DNA of 64,000 nucleotides from Aureimonas pseudogalii. GTDB taxonomy: Bacteria; Pseudomonadota; Alphaproteobacteria; Rhizobiales; Rhizobiaceae. Shown here in pieces: positions 34,358-42,883 of the stretch. The notes beneath the pieces are model-generated. The model searched no databases, was not told where the DNA came from, and saw only the letters and a program-made list of their open reading frames with translations. The position numbers and the translations under genes are program-made. Where the stretch lies: positions 1 to 64,000 of the forward strand of contig NZ_JACIEK010000003.1 of the NCBI RefSeq assembly GCF_014196835.1, read 5' to 3'. Within the stretch, counting starts at the first letter, position 1. Every line of letters begins with the position of its first letter.

Positions 34358-35950
34358 ATGGTGGCCATCCGAACGGTGTCTTCGAGCGGGAACGCGTCGA
34401 TCGACGGCCTTCTGAGTGGCGAAGCCTGGACTTCCGGCCAGCTGACATACGGTTTTCCGTCATCCGCCGCCGCGTATGGGGCCGGGTACGGCGCCGGCGA
34501 GGCCGCCAGCGGGTTTCAGCCCCTCTCAGCCTTGGCGCAGGCGAGCGTCTCGCGCATCCTCGCGTCCTATGCGGAGGTCGCCAGACTCACCTTCACGCAG
34601 GCTTTCGGCGATGCGGCGGCCGGGGCGACGTTGCTCTACGCGATGTCCGCCGTGCCCGAAACCGCCTACGCCTACCTACCCGAGGCGGGTTCGGCGGGCG
34701 GTGACGCCTGGTTCCAGTCCGCCGGCGCGCGGTTCGCCGACCCGCAGCCCGGCAGCTACGGCGGGTTCGCGCTGGTTCACGAGATCGGCCACACGCTCGG
34801 ACTCAAGCATCCGCACGAAACCGGCGCGTTCGGAACGGTGCCGACGCCCTACGATTCGATCGAATACACGGTCATGTCGTACCGGTCCTATGTCGGCGCC
34901 TCCGCCTATGCGGCCGAGGACGGCAACTACCCGACCGGCCCGATGGCGCTCGACATCGCCGCGCTTCAGCATCTCTACGGCGCGAACTACGAGACGCGCG
35001 CCGGCGACACCGTTTACCGCTGGGATCTCGCCACCGGTGAGCGCTTCGTCGACGGCGCCTCGCAGGGACCCGGCACTGGGTCGCCGGTCTTCGAGACGAT
35101 CTGGGACGGCGGCGGACAGGACACTTACGATCTCTCGAACGCCACCGCCGCCGCCGAGATCGACCTCACGCCGGGCGGCTGGTCCTCCTTCGCAAAGGTT
35201 TCGCAGCTCCATTTCGACGGCTCTCATCCCGCACGCGGCAACGTCGCGAACGCGTTGCAGGTCGGCGGCGATGCGCGCTCGTTGATCGAGAACGCCGTTG
35301 GCGGAGCCGGCGACGACGCGATCTTCGGCAACGCGGCCGACAATCGGCTCGAAGGCGGCGGCGGCAACGACCTGATATCCGGCGCGGCCGGTGCCGACCG
35401 GCTGCTCGGCCATACCGGCGACGACACGCTGTCGGGCGGCGCCGGGAACGACACGTTCTGGGGCGGCGCCGGCTCGGACGACCTTCGCGGCGGCGCTGGC
35501 GACGACGTGATGTATGGCGGCTTCGGCAACGACACGCTGACCGGCGGCGAGGGCGACGATGCGCTTCGCGGTCAGGCCGACGACGATTTGCTTGCCGGGG
35601 GGGCCGGAAACGACATGCTGATGGGAGAGGACGGCAACGACACGTTGAGCGGCGGGGCAGGCGACGACCGTTTGGTCGGTGGCGCCGGCAACGACGTCTT
35701 CGTCTTCACCCGGGACGGCGCGTCGAGCGACAAGATCGCCGATTTCGGCGATGTGGCGGGCAACGAGGACCGGATCGATCTCTCCGCGGTGTTCGGCCGC
35801 GTGACCAACGCGATGTTCGCCGGCTGGGCCGCCGATCACCTCGACCAGCGGCACGCCAACGTGCTGATCGAGACCGGCGAGGGCGGCAGTATCTGGCTCC
35901 TCGGCATCGACGTGTCGCAGCTGGATGCCTCCGACTTCGTCTTCGCCTGA
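34358..35950 (+). CDS. Serralysin-like (M10) metalloprotease with RTX repeats
   Basis: 530 aa. The zinc site HEIGHTLGLKHPH gives ligands His141, His145 and His151 with catalytic Glu142. The Met-turn is YTVMSY (Met173). About sixteen RTX nonapeptides (GGAGNDxLxG type) fill residues 314-449, followed by the C-terminal RTX cap (DVFVFTRDG, ASDFVFA). No signal peptide, consistent with type I secretion through an uncleaved C-terminal signal. AAGGAG nine bases upstream sets ATG 34358. No type I secretion genes are nearby. It borders the exopolysaccharide locus and would be an extracellular protease needing calcium. Confidence 0.92.
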   Translation: MVAIRTVSSSGNASIDGLLSGEAWTSGQLTYGFPSSAAAYGAGYGAGEAASGFQPLSALAQASVSRILASYAEVARLTFTQAFGDAAAGATLLYAMSAVPETAYAYLPEAGSAGGDAWFQSAGARFADPQPGSYGGFALVHEIGHTLGLKHPHETGAFGTVPTPYDSIEYTVMSYRSYVGASAYAAEDGNYPTGPMALDIAALQHLYGANYETRAGDTVYRWDLATGERFVDGASQGPGTGSPVFETIWDGGGQDTYDLSNATAAAEIDLTPGGWSSFAKVSQLHFDGSHPARGNVANALQVGGDARSLIENAVGGAGDDAIFGNAADNRLEGGGGNDLISGAAGADRLLGHTGDDTLSGGAGNDTFWGGAGSDDLRGGAGDDVMYGGFGNDTLTGGEGDDALRGQADDDLLAGGAGNDMLMGEDGNDTLSGGAGDDRLVGGAGNDVFVFTRDGASSDKIADFGDVAGNEDRIDLSAVFGRVTNAMFAGWAADHLDQRHANVLIETGEGGSIWLLGIDVSQLDASDFVFA

Positions 35951-35961
35951 GGCTCGAAGGA

Positions 35962-36501
35962 TCAGCCGAGGGCGGCGGCCTCGGCCGGCGTTCCTGCGCC
36001 GCGTCGCGGCTTGATGATCGCGGGCACGCCCACTGCCAGCGAGTGGGGCGGCACGTCCTGAAGCACCACGGCGTTGGCTCCGATCGCGCTGTCGTCGCCG
36101 ACCCGGACGTTGCCGAGGATCTTGGCGCCCGCGCCGATCTCGACCCGCGACCCGATGACCGGCGCCTCCAGCGCACGCTCCACCGAACGCATGCCGATCG
36201 TCACGCCCTGGCGGATGGTGACGTCGTCACCGATGATCGCGCGGTTGTGGACGATGATCGTTCCGAAATGCTCGATCCGGAAGCGGCGGCCGATGCGGGC
36301 GTCCTTGCCGAGATAGATGCCGAACAGGATCTCGGACATCTTGATGAGCAGTTGAAGCACGATGCCCCAGGGAACGCGGATCAGCTTGGAGCGGAAGCGC
36401 AGGCGCCCGGTGCCGAACCGGTGGATCTGCAGCGCCCAGAAACCCTGCGCCAGGAGAGGTCGCTGGTAGGTCTTCCAGTCTTCTTTCAGGAGAGTCCACA
36501 T
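35962..36501 (-). CDS. Hexapeptide-repeat acyltransferase
   Basis: 179 aa. The N-terminal helices (WTLLKEDWKTYQRPLLAQGF) and the left-handed beta-helix repeats (IGRRFRIEHFGTIIVHNRAI, IGDDVTIRQGVTIG, IGAGAKILGNVRVGDDSAIG) match serine O-acetyltransferase-like enzymes. The C-terminal VPPHSLAVGVPA is the usual cap. Located in an exopolysaccharide locus, it is more likely a sugar O-acetyltransferase than CysE. It is transcribed opposite to the protease gene. Confidence 0.88.
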   Translation of the reverse strand: MWTLLKEDWKTYQRPLLAQGFWALQIHRFGTGRLRFRSKLIRVPWGIVLQLLIKMSEILFGIYLGKDARIGRRFRIEHFGTIIVHNRAIIGDDVTIRQGVTIGMRSVERALEAPVIGSRVEIGAGAKILGNVRVGDDSAIGANAVVLQDVPPHSLAVGVPAIIKPRRGAGTPAEAAALG

Positions 36502-36586
36502 GCGATCCTCGGGAGGTGGGAGAGCGTTCCGCCGAGGTCGCTGCGGGTCGCCACGGCGTACGGCTCGCCGGGCTTGCGGCGTGTCC

Positions 36587-37774
36587 TCAGTTCAGCGCGC
36601 GGGCCGCTTCCGAGAGAAGCGTGACGATCCGCTTGTCCGGGCCGCCCTGCGGATTGAGCTGCAACACGTAGTTCGACACGCCGGGCCAGTCGGCCCAGGC
36701 ATGGACGACGATCTCACGCTGACGGCAGGCGTCGACGAAGTTCTCGACGGCGTCGGCCCATTCCGGCGTGTCGGGCGTGCCGAACTCGCCGATATGACCG
36801 CGAAGGCCATGCTCGTCCAGCCAGCGGAAGAAAGGCTCGATGTCGTCCACCGCGCGCCGGCCCGTGCCGGCCGCCAGCGGCGCCCGCGCCTCGGCCTGCT
36901 GGTAACGGCCGGAATGATCGCCGTCGAAATAGAGATGCGCCGAGAAGACCAGCTTATCGGACGGGTCCTTCAACTCGTGCAGTCGCGGGTTGAGCTTTTG
37001 CCAGTTGAACGGGTTGGCGTAGTGGTAGCCCTCGACGAAGATGAGGACATCGGGCGAGACGTCGCGGATCGAGTCGATCGCCGCCTGCGCCGCCGCGAAC
37101 CAACTGTCCGGCCCCTCCGGCATTGCCGTCGGCTCGTTCATGATGTCGAAGCCCATCAGGGCCGGATGGTCCGCGAACTCGGCGGCGAGCTTGCCGACGA
37201 AATCGGCGAAGGCCTCCACCGGCACGTCCGGGCTGCCGATGGCGAAACGTCCGCCGCGTCCCGTGCCGCCGGTGACCAGCCAGCGTCCGTCGCGCCGAAG
37301 GGCGCGCGCGCCGTAATTGTGCGGATCGAGAAGCACCTTGATGCCGTGCTGCTCGGCCAGATCGAGTTGCTCGCGCACGAGATCCTTGAAGAGGACGACG
37401 CCGCGATGGCGATCGGTGCTCAAAAGGTCCACGCGGCCGTCGATGTCGCCGAAGAGTTCCGGCTGGAAGCGCTCCCAGAGATAGGGGAGTCGGATCGTCT
37501 TCAGACCCTTCGACGCGTAATAGGCGTAGCGGTCCGGCTGGGGCGGCACGATCTCGGCGTTGAGGCGACCGGGGAACACCTTCTCGCCGAACTCGAGCCC
37601 TGCCAGGGCGACGCCGTAGCGATGCCCAGCCAGCGCCTCGTCCCAGGTCAGCGGTCGGCCTGACGTCGCCATCGGCGCCTGCGCGAAGGCCGGTCCGGTA
37701 AGCGCGAGCGGCCCGGCTGCGACGGTGCTCGCCAGCAGGCCCAGCACGAACTCCCGGCGGGTCGCATCGGTCAT
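36587..37774 (-). CDS. Tat-exported GH5 glycoside hydrolase (cellulase family)
   Basis: 395 aa. A Tat-like signal RREFVLGLLASTVAAGPLAL ends at AFAQA. The (beta/alpha)8 domain has FDIMNEPTA with acid/base Glu214 and GHIGEFGTP with nucleophile Glu330, plus GLKTIRLPYLWERF and VEGYHYAN. Start 37774 has AAGG nine bases upstream. Secreted glycanases inside exopolysaccharide loci usually trim or depolymerise the matching polymer, so its substrate is probably the polysaccharide made here. Confidence 0.92.
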   Translation of the reverse strand: MTDATRREFVLGLLASTVAAGPLALTGPAFAQAPMATSGRPLTWDEALAGHRYGVALAGLEFGEKVFPGRLNAEIVPPQPDRYAYYASKGLKTIRLPYLWERFQPELFGDIDGRVDLLSTDRHRGVVLFKDLVREQLDLAEQHGIKVLLDPHNYGARALRRDGRWLVTGGTGRGGRFAIGSPDVPVEAFADFVGKLAAEFADHPALMGFDIMNEPTAMPEGPDSWFAAAQAAIDSIRDVSPDVLIFVEGYHYANPFNWQKLNPRLHELKDPSDKLVFSAHLYFDGDHSGRYQQAEARAPLAAGTGRRAVDDIEPFFRWLDEHGLRGHIGEFGTPDTPEWADAVENFVDACRQREIVVHAWADWPGVSNYVLQLNPQGGPDKRIVTLLSEAARALN

Positions 37775-37870
37775 GGCAGCCATCCTTCGAGATGTTGTTC
37801 CGACGCCCGGCCCCACGAAGGATCGGACGTCGACCCGCCAAGCGGGTTTTCGTGCAGCGCGCGCTGGCTC

Positions 37871-38758
37871 TCAGGCGGACGCGAACTCCGTCGCAGGCGC
37901 TTTCCAGTAGCGATCGACCAGCTCGCGCGTGTTGCGGATGTTGCCGCGACCCGACGCGCCGAAGCAGATCGCCTGGACGTTGGGCTGCTCGCACACCCAC
38001 TCGATGGCCTCGCGCGCGGGAATGGCGCCGGACGCGAAGACCGACATGGCGATCGACCGGAAGCGCTTGGTCTTCAAGGCGTCGTCATAGGCCTCGAGAC
38101 CGCCGCTCATCCGGAAGCCGATCTTGTTGATGTTGGCGCAGACGATCGGGTTGTCGACCCCGACCTCCTCCAGCGCCTTCAGCAGCATCGGCATGTTCAT
38201 GGTGATGAAGCCGGGCTCGGCGTTGTAGCGCGTCTTGACGTGGTCGGCGAAGATACGGAACGCCTCCTTGAAGCCCATGCCGAGCAGGAGGTCGACCACG
38301 ACGTTCTGCAGGAAGATCACGGGCGTCTGCAGCCCCCGGAACATCTTCATCTCGGCATCGACGAGCAGCGTCGCGAACCCGTCGACGTCCTTGCGAGCCA
38401 GCGACATGCCGCCGCGCATCGCCGCGTTCAGCAGGCCCTCGTCCGGCAGGAAGGCCTTCGCGGCGCCCATCATGCCGTGTTCGGTGACGGCGTTGGCGTA
38501 TTTGTGCGCGTAGGGCATGCAGGGGAAGAACTTGAAGTCCGGATACTTGTCCGGGTTCTTGCGCACGTGCTCGGCGACGATCTCGATACGATCGTGCGTG
38601 GTGCACATGAAGGTGCGCACGCCCTCCTCGTAGGCGGCGTCGAGCACGTCGATGATCGCCTGGATGTCCTGGAAGCGCATGGACTGCGCCCGCGCCTTCT
38701 CCTCGGACATATGGTTGACGCCGAAGAACTGATTGTCCCCGAGCAGAAGTCTATCCAT
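37871..38758 (-). CDS. Conserved TIM-barrel protein of exopolysaccharide loci, unknown function
   Basis: 295 aa. The protein reads as a soluble alpha/beta barrel: LLLGDNQFFGVNHMSEEKAR, GVRTFMCTTHDRIEIVAEHV, FKFFPCMPYAHKYANAV, PVIFLQNVVVDLLLGMGF, ITMNMPMLLKALEEVG, SIAMSVFASGAIPAREAIEW and ICFGASGRGNIRNT. The last strands recall aldo-keto reductases (AGAI..EAI..VxxQP), but the usual catalytic tetrad is not apparent. It lies 16 bases from the Gfo/Idh gene in the same direction. I do not recognise a characterised family. Confidence 0.7.
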   Translation of the reverse strand: MDRLLLGDNQFFGVNHMSEEKARAQSMRFQDIQAIIDVLDAAYEEGVRTFMCTTHDRIEIVAEHVRKNPDKYPDFKFFPCMPYAHKYANAVTEHGMMGAAKAFLPDEGLLNAAMRGGMSLARKDVDGFATLLVDAEMKMFRGLQTPVIFLQNVVVDLLLGMGFKEAFRIFADHVKTRYNAEPGFITMNMPMLLKALEEVGVDNPIVCANINKIGFRMSGGLEAYDDALKTKRFRSIAMSVFASGAIPAREAIEWVCEQPNVQAICFGASGRGNIRNTRELVDRYWKAPATEFASA

Positions 38759-38774
38759 GGGAAATCTCCGGTCT

Positions 38775-39869
38775 TCAGCGACGCGAGAACAGCGAGAAGC
38801 GCTTGCGGGGCGCCGTCGAGGTCTGGCGAACGGGGCGAGGGGCCTCTTCGCCCAGACCCTTGTGATCGGCGATCATGCGCCCCATCACCTTGTCGGTCTC
38901 GGCAGCGCTGCGGAAGGAATTGAAGCCGTCGCTCTTCCGAGCCTCGACCGCTCGCACGAAATGGTCGATCTGGGCGGAATATTCCTCGCCGCGCAGGTAG
39001 AACCAGACCTCTTCGGTCAGTTCGGTCGTGTACTTCACCGTCCAGCCCTTGCCGTATCCAGGCAGGGCAGGGGACTCTTCGCGCAGATAGACCTGGCATT
39101 CCTGCCGGTCGGCATAGATGCGCCCCTTCGTTCCCATCAGGGTGATCTTGGTCGACATCTTGCGCTGCGACTCGTCGCTCCAGTTGACGGAGACATGCGC
39201 GCTCGGGCCGCCAGCTGGATAGGTGAAGGTGCTGTAGACCTCGTCGTCGGTGTCGGCCGAGAAGATCGGGTTGAGGATCGTTCCCGAGATCGTCTCCGGC
39301 ACGCCGAAGCACCAGTTGAGCAGGTTGATCGGGTGCGCCGCATAGTCGTAGAGGCAGCCGCCGCCCTCGGCGCTCTTCGTGCGCCAGGTCGAGCCCTTCG
39401 GCTTCAGCACCACCGGGCCATAGGCCTCGGCGAGAACGTGGGTCACCTGGCCGATGGCACCGCTGTCGACGACACGTTTCATCTCGCGGAAGGCGCCGAC
39501 GAACCGGTAGTGGTAGCCGACCTGGTTCACCAGCCCCTTGCTCTCGGCGAGATCCGCCAGCTCTTCGGACTCGCGCCAGTCCAGGCAGAAGGGCTTCTCG
39601 CAGAAGACATGAATGCCCTTTTCGAGCGCCGCCCGGACCATCGGTCCATGGAAGCGCGAGGGCGTGGCGATGATCACCGCGTCGAGGTTGGGACGGGCGA
39701 GGAGTTCGTCGAACTCGGCGTAGGTCTCGACGCCCGTGTACTTCTTGACCACGTCGAGGACGTAGCCCGTCGCGTCGCAGACCGACACCTTGGCTTGAGG
39801 ATGGGCATTGGCGATCGCGAAATGCGAGATCCCCATCTTTCCGAGGCCGACCAGGCCAAGCTCGATCAT
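38775..39869 (-). CDS. Gfo/Idh/MocA-family oxidoreductase of the exopolysaccharide locus
   Basis: 364 aa. Rossmann motif LGLVGLGKMGISHFAIANAH; signature GIHVFCEKPFCLD with catalytic EKP Lys; second domain GGGCLYDYAAHPINLLNWCF. It probably oxidises or reduces a nucleotide sugar or sugar residue used for the polymer. An 8-base gap follows the PssE gene upstream. It is distinct from the two catabolic family members at 10072 and 15234. Confidence 0.9.
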   Translation of the reverse strand: MIELGLVGLGKMGISHFAIANAHPQAKVSVCDATGYVLDVVKKYTGVETYAEFDELLARPNLDAVIIATPSRFHGPMVRAALEKGIHVFCEKPFCLDWRESEELADLAESKGLVNQVGYHYRFVGAFREMKRVVDSGAIGQVTHVLAEAYGPVVLKPKGSTWRTKSAEGGGCLYDYAAHPINLLNWCFGVPETISGTILNPIFSADTDDEVYSTFTYPAGGPSAHVSVNWSDESQRKMSTKITLMGTKGRIYADRQECQVYLREESPALPGYGKGWTVKYTTELTEEVWFYLRGEEYSAQIDHFVRAVEARKSDGFNSFRSAAETDKVMGRMIADHKGLGEEAPRPVRQTSTAPRKRFSLFSRR

Positions 39870-39877
39870 TGTGTGCC

Positions 39878-40369
39878 TCAACGCTCTTTGCTGACGAGAA
39901 AACCGCGAATGCGGTCGATGAATTCCGGCGGTGCCGTCTTGGAGAGGGCGCCGTCGGGATATTCCGGGGCGACGAGCCAGTCCTCGACCGTCGAGAACAG
40001 CGCCTCCTTGGTCTCGACCAGCTTGATGCCGGGCCGGTCGCGCAGCCAGTTGGCGGTGTCGACCTGATGGTTCGTGGTGTGCTCGCCCCATTCCTGCAGA
40101 CGGGGCAGGATGATGATCGGCTTCTGGAACTCGGCGGCCTGGATGACGCTGCCCATGCCGGCATGCGCGACGATGAAATCGGCGCGGGAGAGAACGTCGT
40201 CGAATTCGTTCTGGGCCAGCTTGCGGTCGAAGGGCATGTGGCGAGGCTCGTATTCGCCGTCGCCGATCTGCGCACGCACGTCGACGGTCGGGTTCGCGGC
40301 CGCCCACTCGTCCATGTAGGTGATGAGGCGGTCGAACGGAAACATCGATCCGATCGTGACGAAGATCAT
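39878..40369 (-). CDS. pssE: PssE-like glycosyltransferase catalytic subunit (Alg13 type)
   Basis: 163 aa, equal to the C-terminal half of a GT28 glycosyltransferase. FVTIGSMFPFDRLITYMDEW opens it, and ADFIVAHAGMGSVIQAAEFQ KPIIILPR is the UDP-sugar binding region. Alg13/PssE proteins need a membrane partner of the Alg14/PssD type, which is encoded immediately upstream with ATGA overlap. In rhizobia PssD/PssE add glucuronic acid to the lipid-linked precursor. Confidence 0.85.
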   Translation of the reverse strand: MIFVTIGSMFPFDRLITYMDEWAAANPTVDVRAQIGDGEYEPRHMPFDRKLAQNEFDDVLSRADFIVAHAGMGSVIQAAEFQKPIIILPRLQEWGEHTTNHQVDTANWLRDRPGIKLVETKEALFSTVEDWLVAPEYPDGALSKTAPPEFIDRIRGFLVSKER

Positions 40370-40830
40370 AGAACGGAACCCCAGTGTTGCGGCCCGGCGG
40401 GCGTGGCGACTTGCGGAGACTGCGTCAGCCAGACGTCGGCGACGCGGCGCGCCTGACGGCCGGACGAGGACATGACGCGGACATTGGCGATGCTGTCGAT
40501 CCACATCGTCTGCGCGCGCAACAGAACCTTGGCGAGGCTCAGTGCGACGAGAGCCGGGGCCGAGCCAGTCGTGATGACCTTGGTCGGTCGCTCGACCAGA
40601 AGAATGCGGATGAGCTGCAAGATGAGAATGAAGAACCCGAGGCTGTTGCGACGGCTGACATCGCGAATGGAATAGTAGCGATGGTCCGGTACATCGAGCG
40701 CCGCCGATGGCGCGATGCTGACGAAGAAGACATCGAGATCCTTGAACGCCGGCAACAGCCGGCGCATCTCGATCCAATGTCCGCCGCCGGATGCAATGGC
40801 CATGATCTTATCCGGTCGCATTCGGACCAT
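40366..40830 (-). CDS. pssD: PssD-like membrane subunit of a glycosyltransferase (Alg14 type), copy 1
   Basis: 154 aa. IMAIASGGGHWIEMRRLLPA is the Alg14/PssD glycine-rich start. SIRDVSRRN, LILQLIRILLVERPTKVITT and the final GPQHWGSVL complete the family pattern. A hydrophobic helix at about residues 68-85 anchors it to the membrane, where it recruits PssE, whose gene overlaps its stop. A close paralogue follows at 41041. Confidence 0.85.
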   Translation of the reverse strand: MVRMRPDKIMAIASGGGHWIEMRRLLPAFKDLDVFFVSIAPSAALDVPDHRYYSIRDVSRRNSLGFFILILQLIRILLVERPTKVITTGSAPALVALSLAKVLLRAQTMWIDSIANVRVMSSSGRQARRVADVWLTQSPQVATPAGPQHWGSVL

Positions 40831-41040
40831 ACCTTTCCAGTCTCATCAAGGCGAAAAGAAGCCTTATGCCGCTCGTCGATCTATTGTCGTGGGTGGCATC
40901 ACAACTTATAATAGGTCAAACAAGACTGGAAGTTGATCGTAAAAGCAAGCCGCCCTTCGCTTCCGGAGTCTGATCTGTCGTGCGCGTGTCACTTCGTCAC
41001 CGCCGGGCTTTCATCACCCCAGCCCGTGCCATGATCGATC

Positions 41041-41496
41041 TCAGAACACCGAGCCCCAATGCTTGGGCCCCGATTCCTCCGCCGCCAGATGCGGCCATTG
41101 CGTCAGCCAGACGTCGGCGACGCGCTTGGCCTGACGACCCGATGCCGACATCACCCGGACGTTGGCGATGCTGTCGATCCACATCGTGCGCGCCCCCAGA
41201 AGCGTCTTGGCGAGGCCGAAGGCGATCAGTGCCGGAAACGATCCGGTGCTGATGACGGTGGTCGGCCGCTCGCGCAGCAGGATACGCAGGAGCTGCCAGG
41301 ACAGAAGCGCCGCGCCGAGCCGGTTGCGCCGGCTGACGTCCCGGATCGCGTAGTACCGCCTGTTCGGTACGTCGATCTTGGACGACGGCGACACGCTCAC
41401 GAAGAAGACGTCGAGGCCGTCGAAGGCAGGAAGGAGCCTGCGCATCTGGATCCAGTGTCCGCCACCGGACGCGATCGCCATGATCTTCTCTGCCAT
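41041..41496 (-). CDS. Second PssD-like (Alg14-type) protein, no adjacent PssE
   Basis: About 151 aa, largely identical in sequence pattern to the PssD copy at 40366: IMAIASGGGHWIQMRRLLPA, YYAIRDVSRRNRLGA, QLLRILLRERPTTVISTGSF, TMWIDSIANVRVMSASGRQA and the HWGSV end. Start 41496 is chosen because GGAG lies six bases before that ATG. Unlike the first copy it is followed by a 210-base gap rather than a coupled PssE gene. It may share the single PssE or be a decaying duplicate, though no damage is seen. Confidence 0.8.
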   Translation of the reverse strand: MAEKIMAIASGGGHWIQMRRLLPAFDGLDVFFVSVSPSSKIDVPNRRYYAIRDVSRRNRLGAALLSWQLLRILLRERPTTVISTGSFPALIAFGLAKTLLGARTMWIDSIANVRVMSASGRQAKRVADVWLTQWPHLAAEESGPKHWGSVF

Positions 41497-41569
41497 CGAA
41501 GTCTCCATGCTGCCATTCACTGGCGCCGCCATCGATCCTGTCGACGGGGCGCTGGAATCGTCGGTAGGC

Positions 41570-42883
41570 CTACCAGCAGAGTCCCTGGTAATTGTCGTGC
41601 GACCGCTCGTCGCCGGAGACGCGGACCAGGTCCACGACGTGGATGTTGCGCCTCGCCAGCGTGTCGAGAATGGGAGCGGCTTCCTTCCGGTTCCCGATGA
41701 CGACGACGTCGCTGTCGTCGACGAGCGCCGAGACGTCGTCGAGTAGGATCTCGTTGATGTGCGGAAGCTGCTCGGCGAGATACGCCTTGTTCGAACCAGT
41801 GAGACGGGCAGGCTGCACGATCGGGTCGTAGATCCGCACCCGGTAGCCGCGGCCGATCAGGCGTTCGGCGAGTTCCACGAACGGGCTGTAGCGCAGGTCG
41901 TCGGTCTCCGGCTTGAAGCTCAGCCCGATCAGCCCGATGCGACGCAGGCCCGGCGCGGTGGCGAGGCGAAACGCGGTGCGGATCTGGTTCTCGTTGGCTT
42001 CGAGAATGGCGTCGAGGATCGGCGTGTCGACGTCCTCGCGCCCGGCGCGGTGGCGGAGCGCCTTGACGTCCTTTGGCAGGCACGAGCCGCCGAACGCGTA
42101 GCCCGGCTTCAGGTAGGCCGGCGAGATGTTCAGCTTGGTGTCGGCGGTCAGGACGTTCATCACGTCGTGGCTATCGACGCCCAGCGACTTGCAGATCAGC
42201 CCGATCTCGTTGGCGAAGCTGATCTTCATCGCGTGCCAGGCATTGTTCGTGTACTTGATCGCCTCTGCGGCCTTCAGCGAGAGCACGTGCGGCTTCACGG
42301 CGAACTGGGCGTGCAGTTCCATCAGCCGATCCAGCGTCCGGTCGTCGCGCTTGCCGAAGACGATCGCGCCGGGATTGTCGTAGTCGGCGATGGCCGAGCC
42401 CTCGCGCAGGAACTCGGGATAATAGGCGATGCCGAAATCCTCGCCGGCCTTCATCCCCGATGCCGCCTCGAGCCGCGGCACCACGACGTTGTCCATCGTG
42501 TTCGGGAGGATGGTGGAGCGGATCACCACGGAGTGGAAACCCGTCCGCTTGGTCAGCGCGCGGCCGATGTCCTCGCAGACGCGCTCCACGTAGGTCGTGT
42601 CCAGCGATCCGTTGGGGCGGGCCGGCGTGCCGACGCAGACGAACGACATGTCGCAGGCCGCGATCGCCTCGTCGGCGGACGTGGTGCCCCGCAGCATTCC
42701 GCCGTCGACGGCGGTGTCGATCAGCTCGTCCAGACCGGGTTCGATGATCGGCGACTGCCTGGCGAGAAGCGTGTCGACCTTCTGCTGGTTGATGTCGACC
42801 GCGACGACCTCGTGTCCGTCCCGCGCAAGGCATGCAGCGGCGACGGCTCCGACATATCCGATCCCGAATATGGCTATCTTCAT
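41570..42883 (-). CDS. algD: GDP-mannose 6-dehydrogenase (AlgD-like)
   Basis: 437 aa, the usual AlgD length. NAD site FGIGYVGAVAAACLARDG; catalytic thiol motif AFGGSCLPKD with Cys268, the same number as in Pseudomonas AlgD. NAWHAMKISFANEIG and the LPKD form of the Cys motif favour GDP-mannose dehydrogenase over UDP-glucose dehydrogenase, which usually has FPKD. It makes GDP-mannuronate by two NAD-dependent oxidations. No alginate polymerase (Alg8/Alg44) is in the window, so the product probably enters a heteropolymer assembled by the Wzx/Wzy system here. Confidence 0.85.
   Translation of the reverse strand: MKIAIFGIGYVGAVAAACLARDGHEVVAVDINQQKVDTLLARQSPIIEPGLDELIDTAVDGGMLRGTTSADEAIAACDMSFVCVGTPARPNGSLDTTYVERVCEDIGRALTKRTGFHSVVIRSTILPNTMDNVVVPRLEAASGMKAGEDFGIAYYPEFLREGSAIADYDNPGAIVFGKRDDRTLDRLMELHAQFAVKPHVLSLKAAEAIKYTNNAWHAMKISFANEIGLICKSLGVDSHDVMNVLTADTKLNISPAYLKPGYAFGGSCLPKDVKALRHRAGREDVDTPILDAILEANENQIRTAFRLATAPGLRRIGLIGLSFKPETDDLRYSPFVELAERLIGRGYRVRIYDPIVQPARLTGSNKAYLAEQLPHINEILLDDVSALVDDSDVVVIGNRKEAAPILDTLARRNIHVVDLVRVSGDERSHDNYQGLCW

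Noticed and set aside
35300-35700. Tandem DNA repeat array
   Set aside because: The periodicity is the coding pattern of RTX nonapeptides in the protease gene, not an independent DNA repeat or CRISPR.
40895-40935. TTGACC and TATTATAA strings read as a minus-strand promoter before pssD
   Set aside because: The hexamers are only a few bases apart, too close for a sigma-70 promoter.
41570-42883. Assignment as UDP-glucose 6-dehydrogenase
   Set aside because: The catalytic motif is GGSCLPKD with Cys268 and NAWHAMKxSFANEIG, which are AlgD-like; UDP-glucose enzymes usually have GGSCFPKD.
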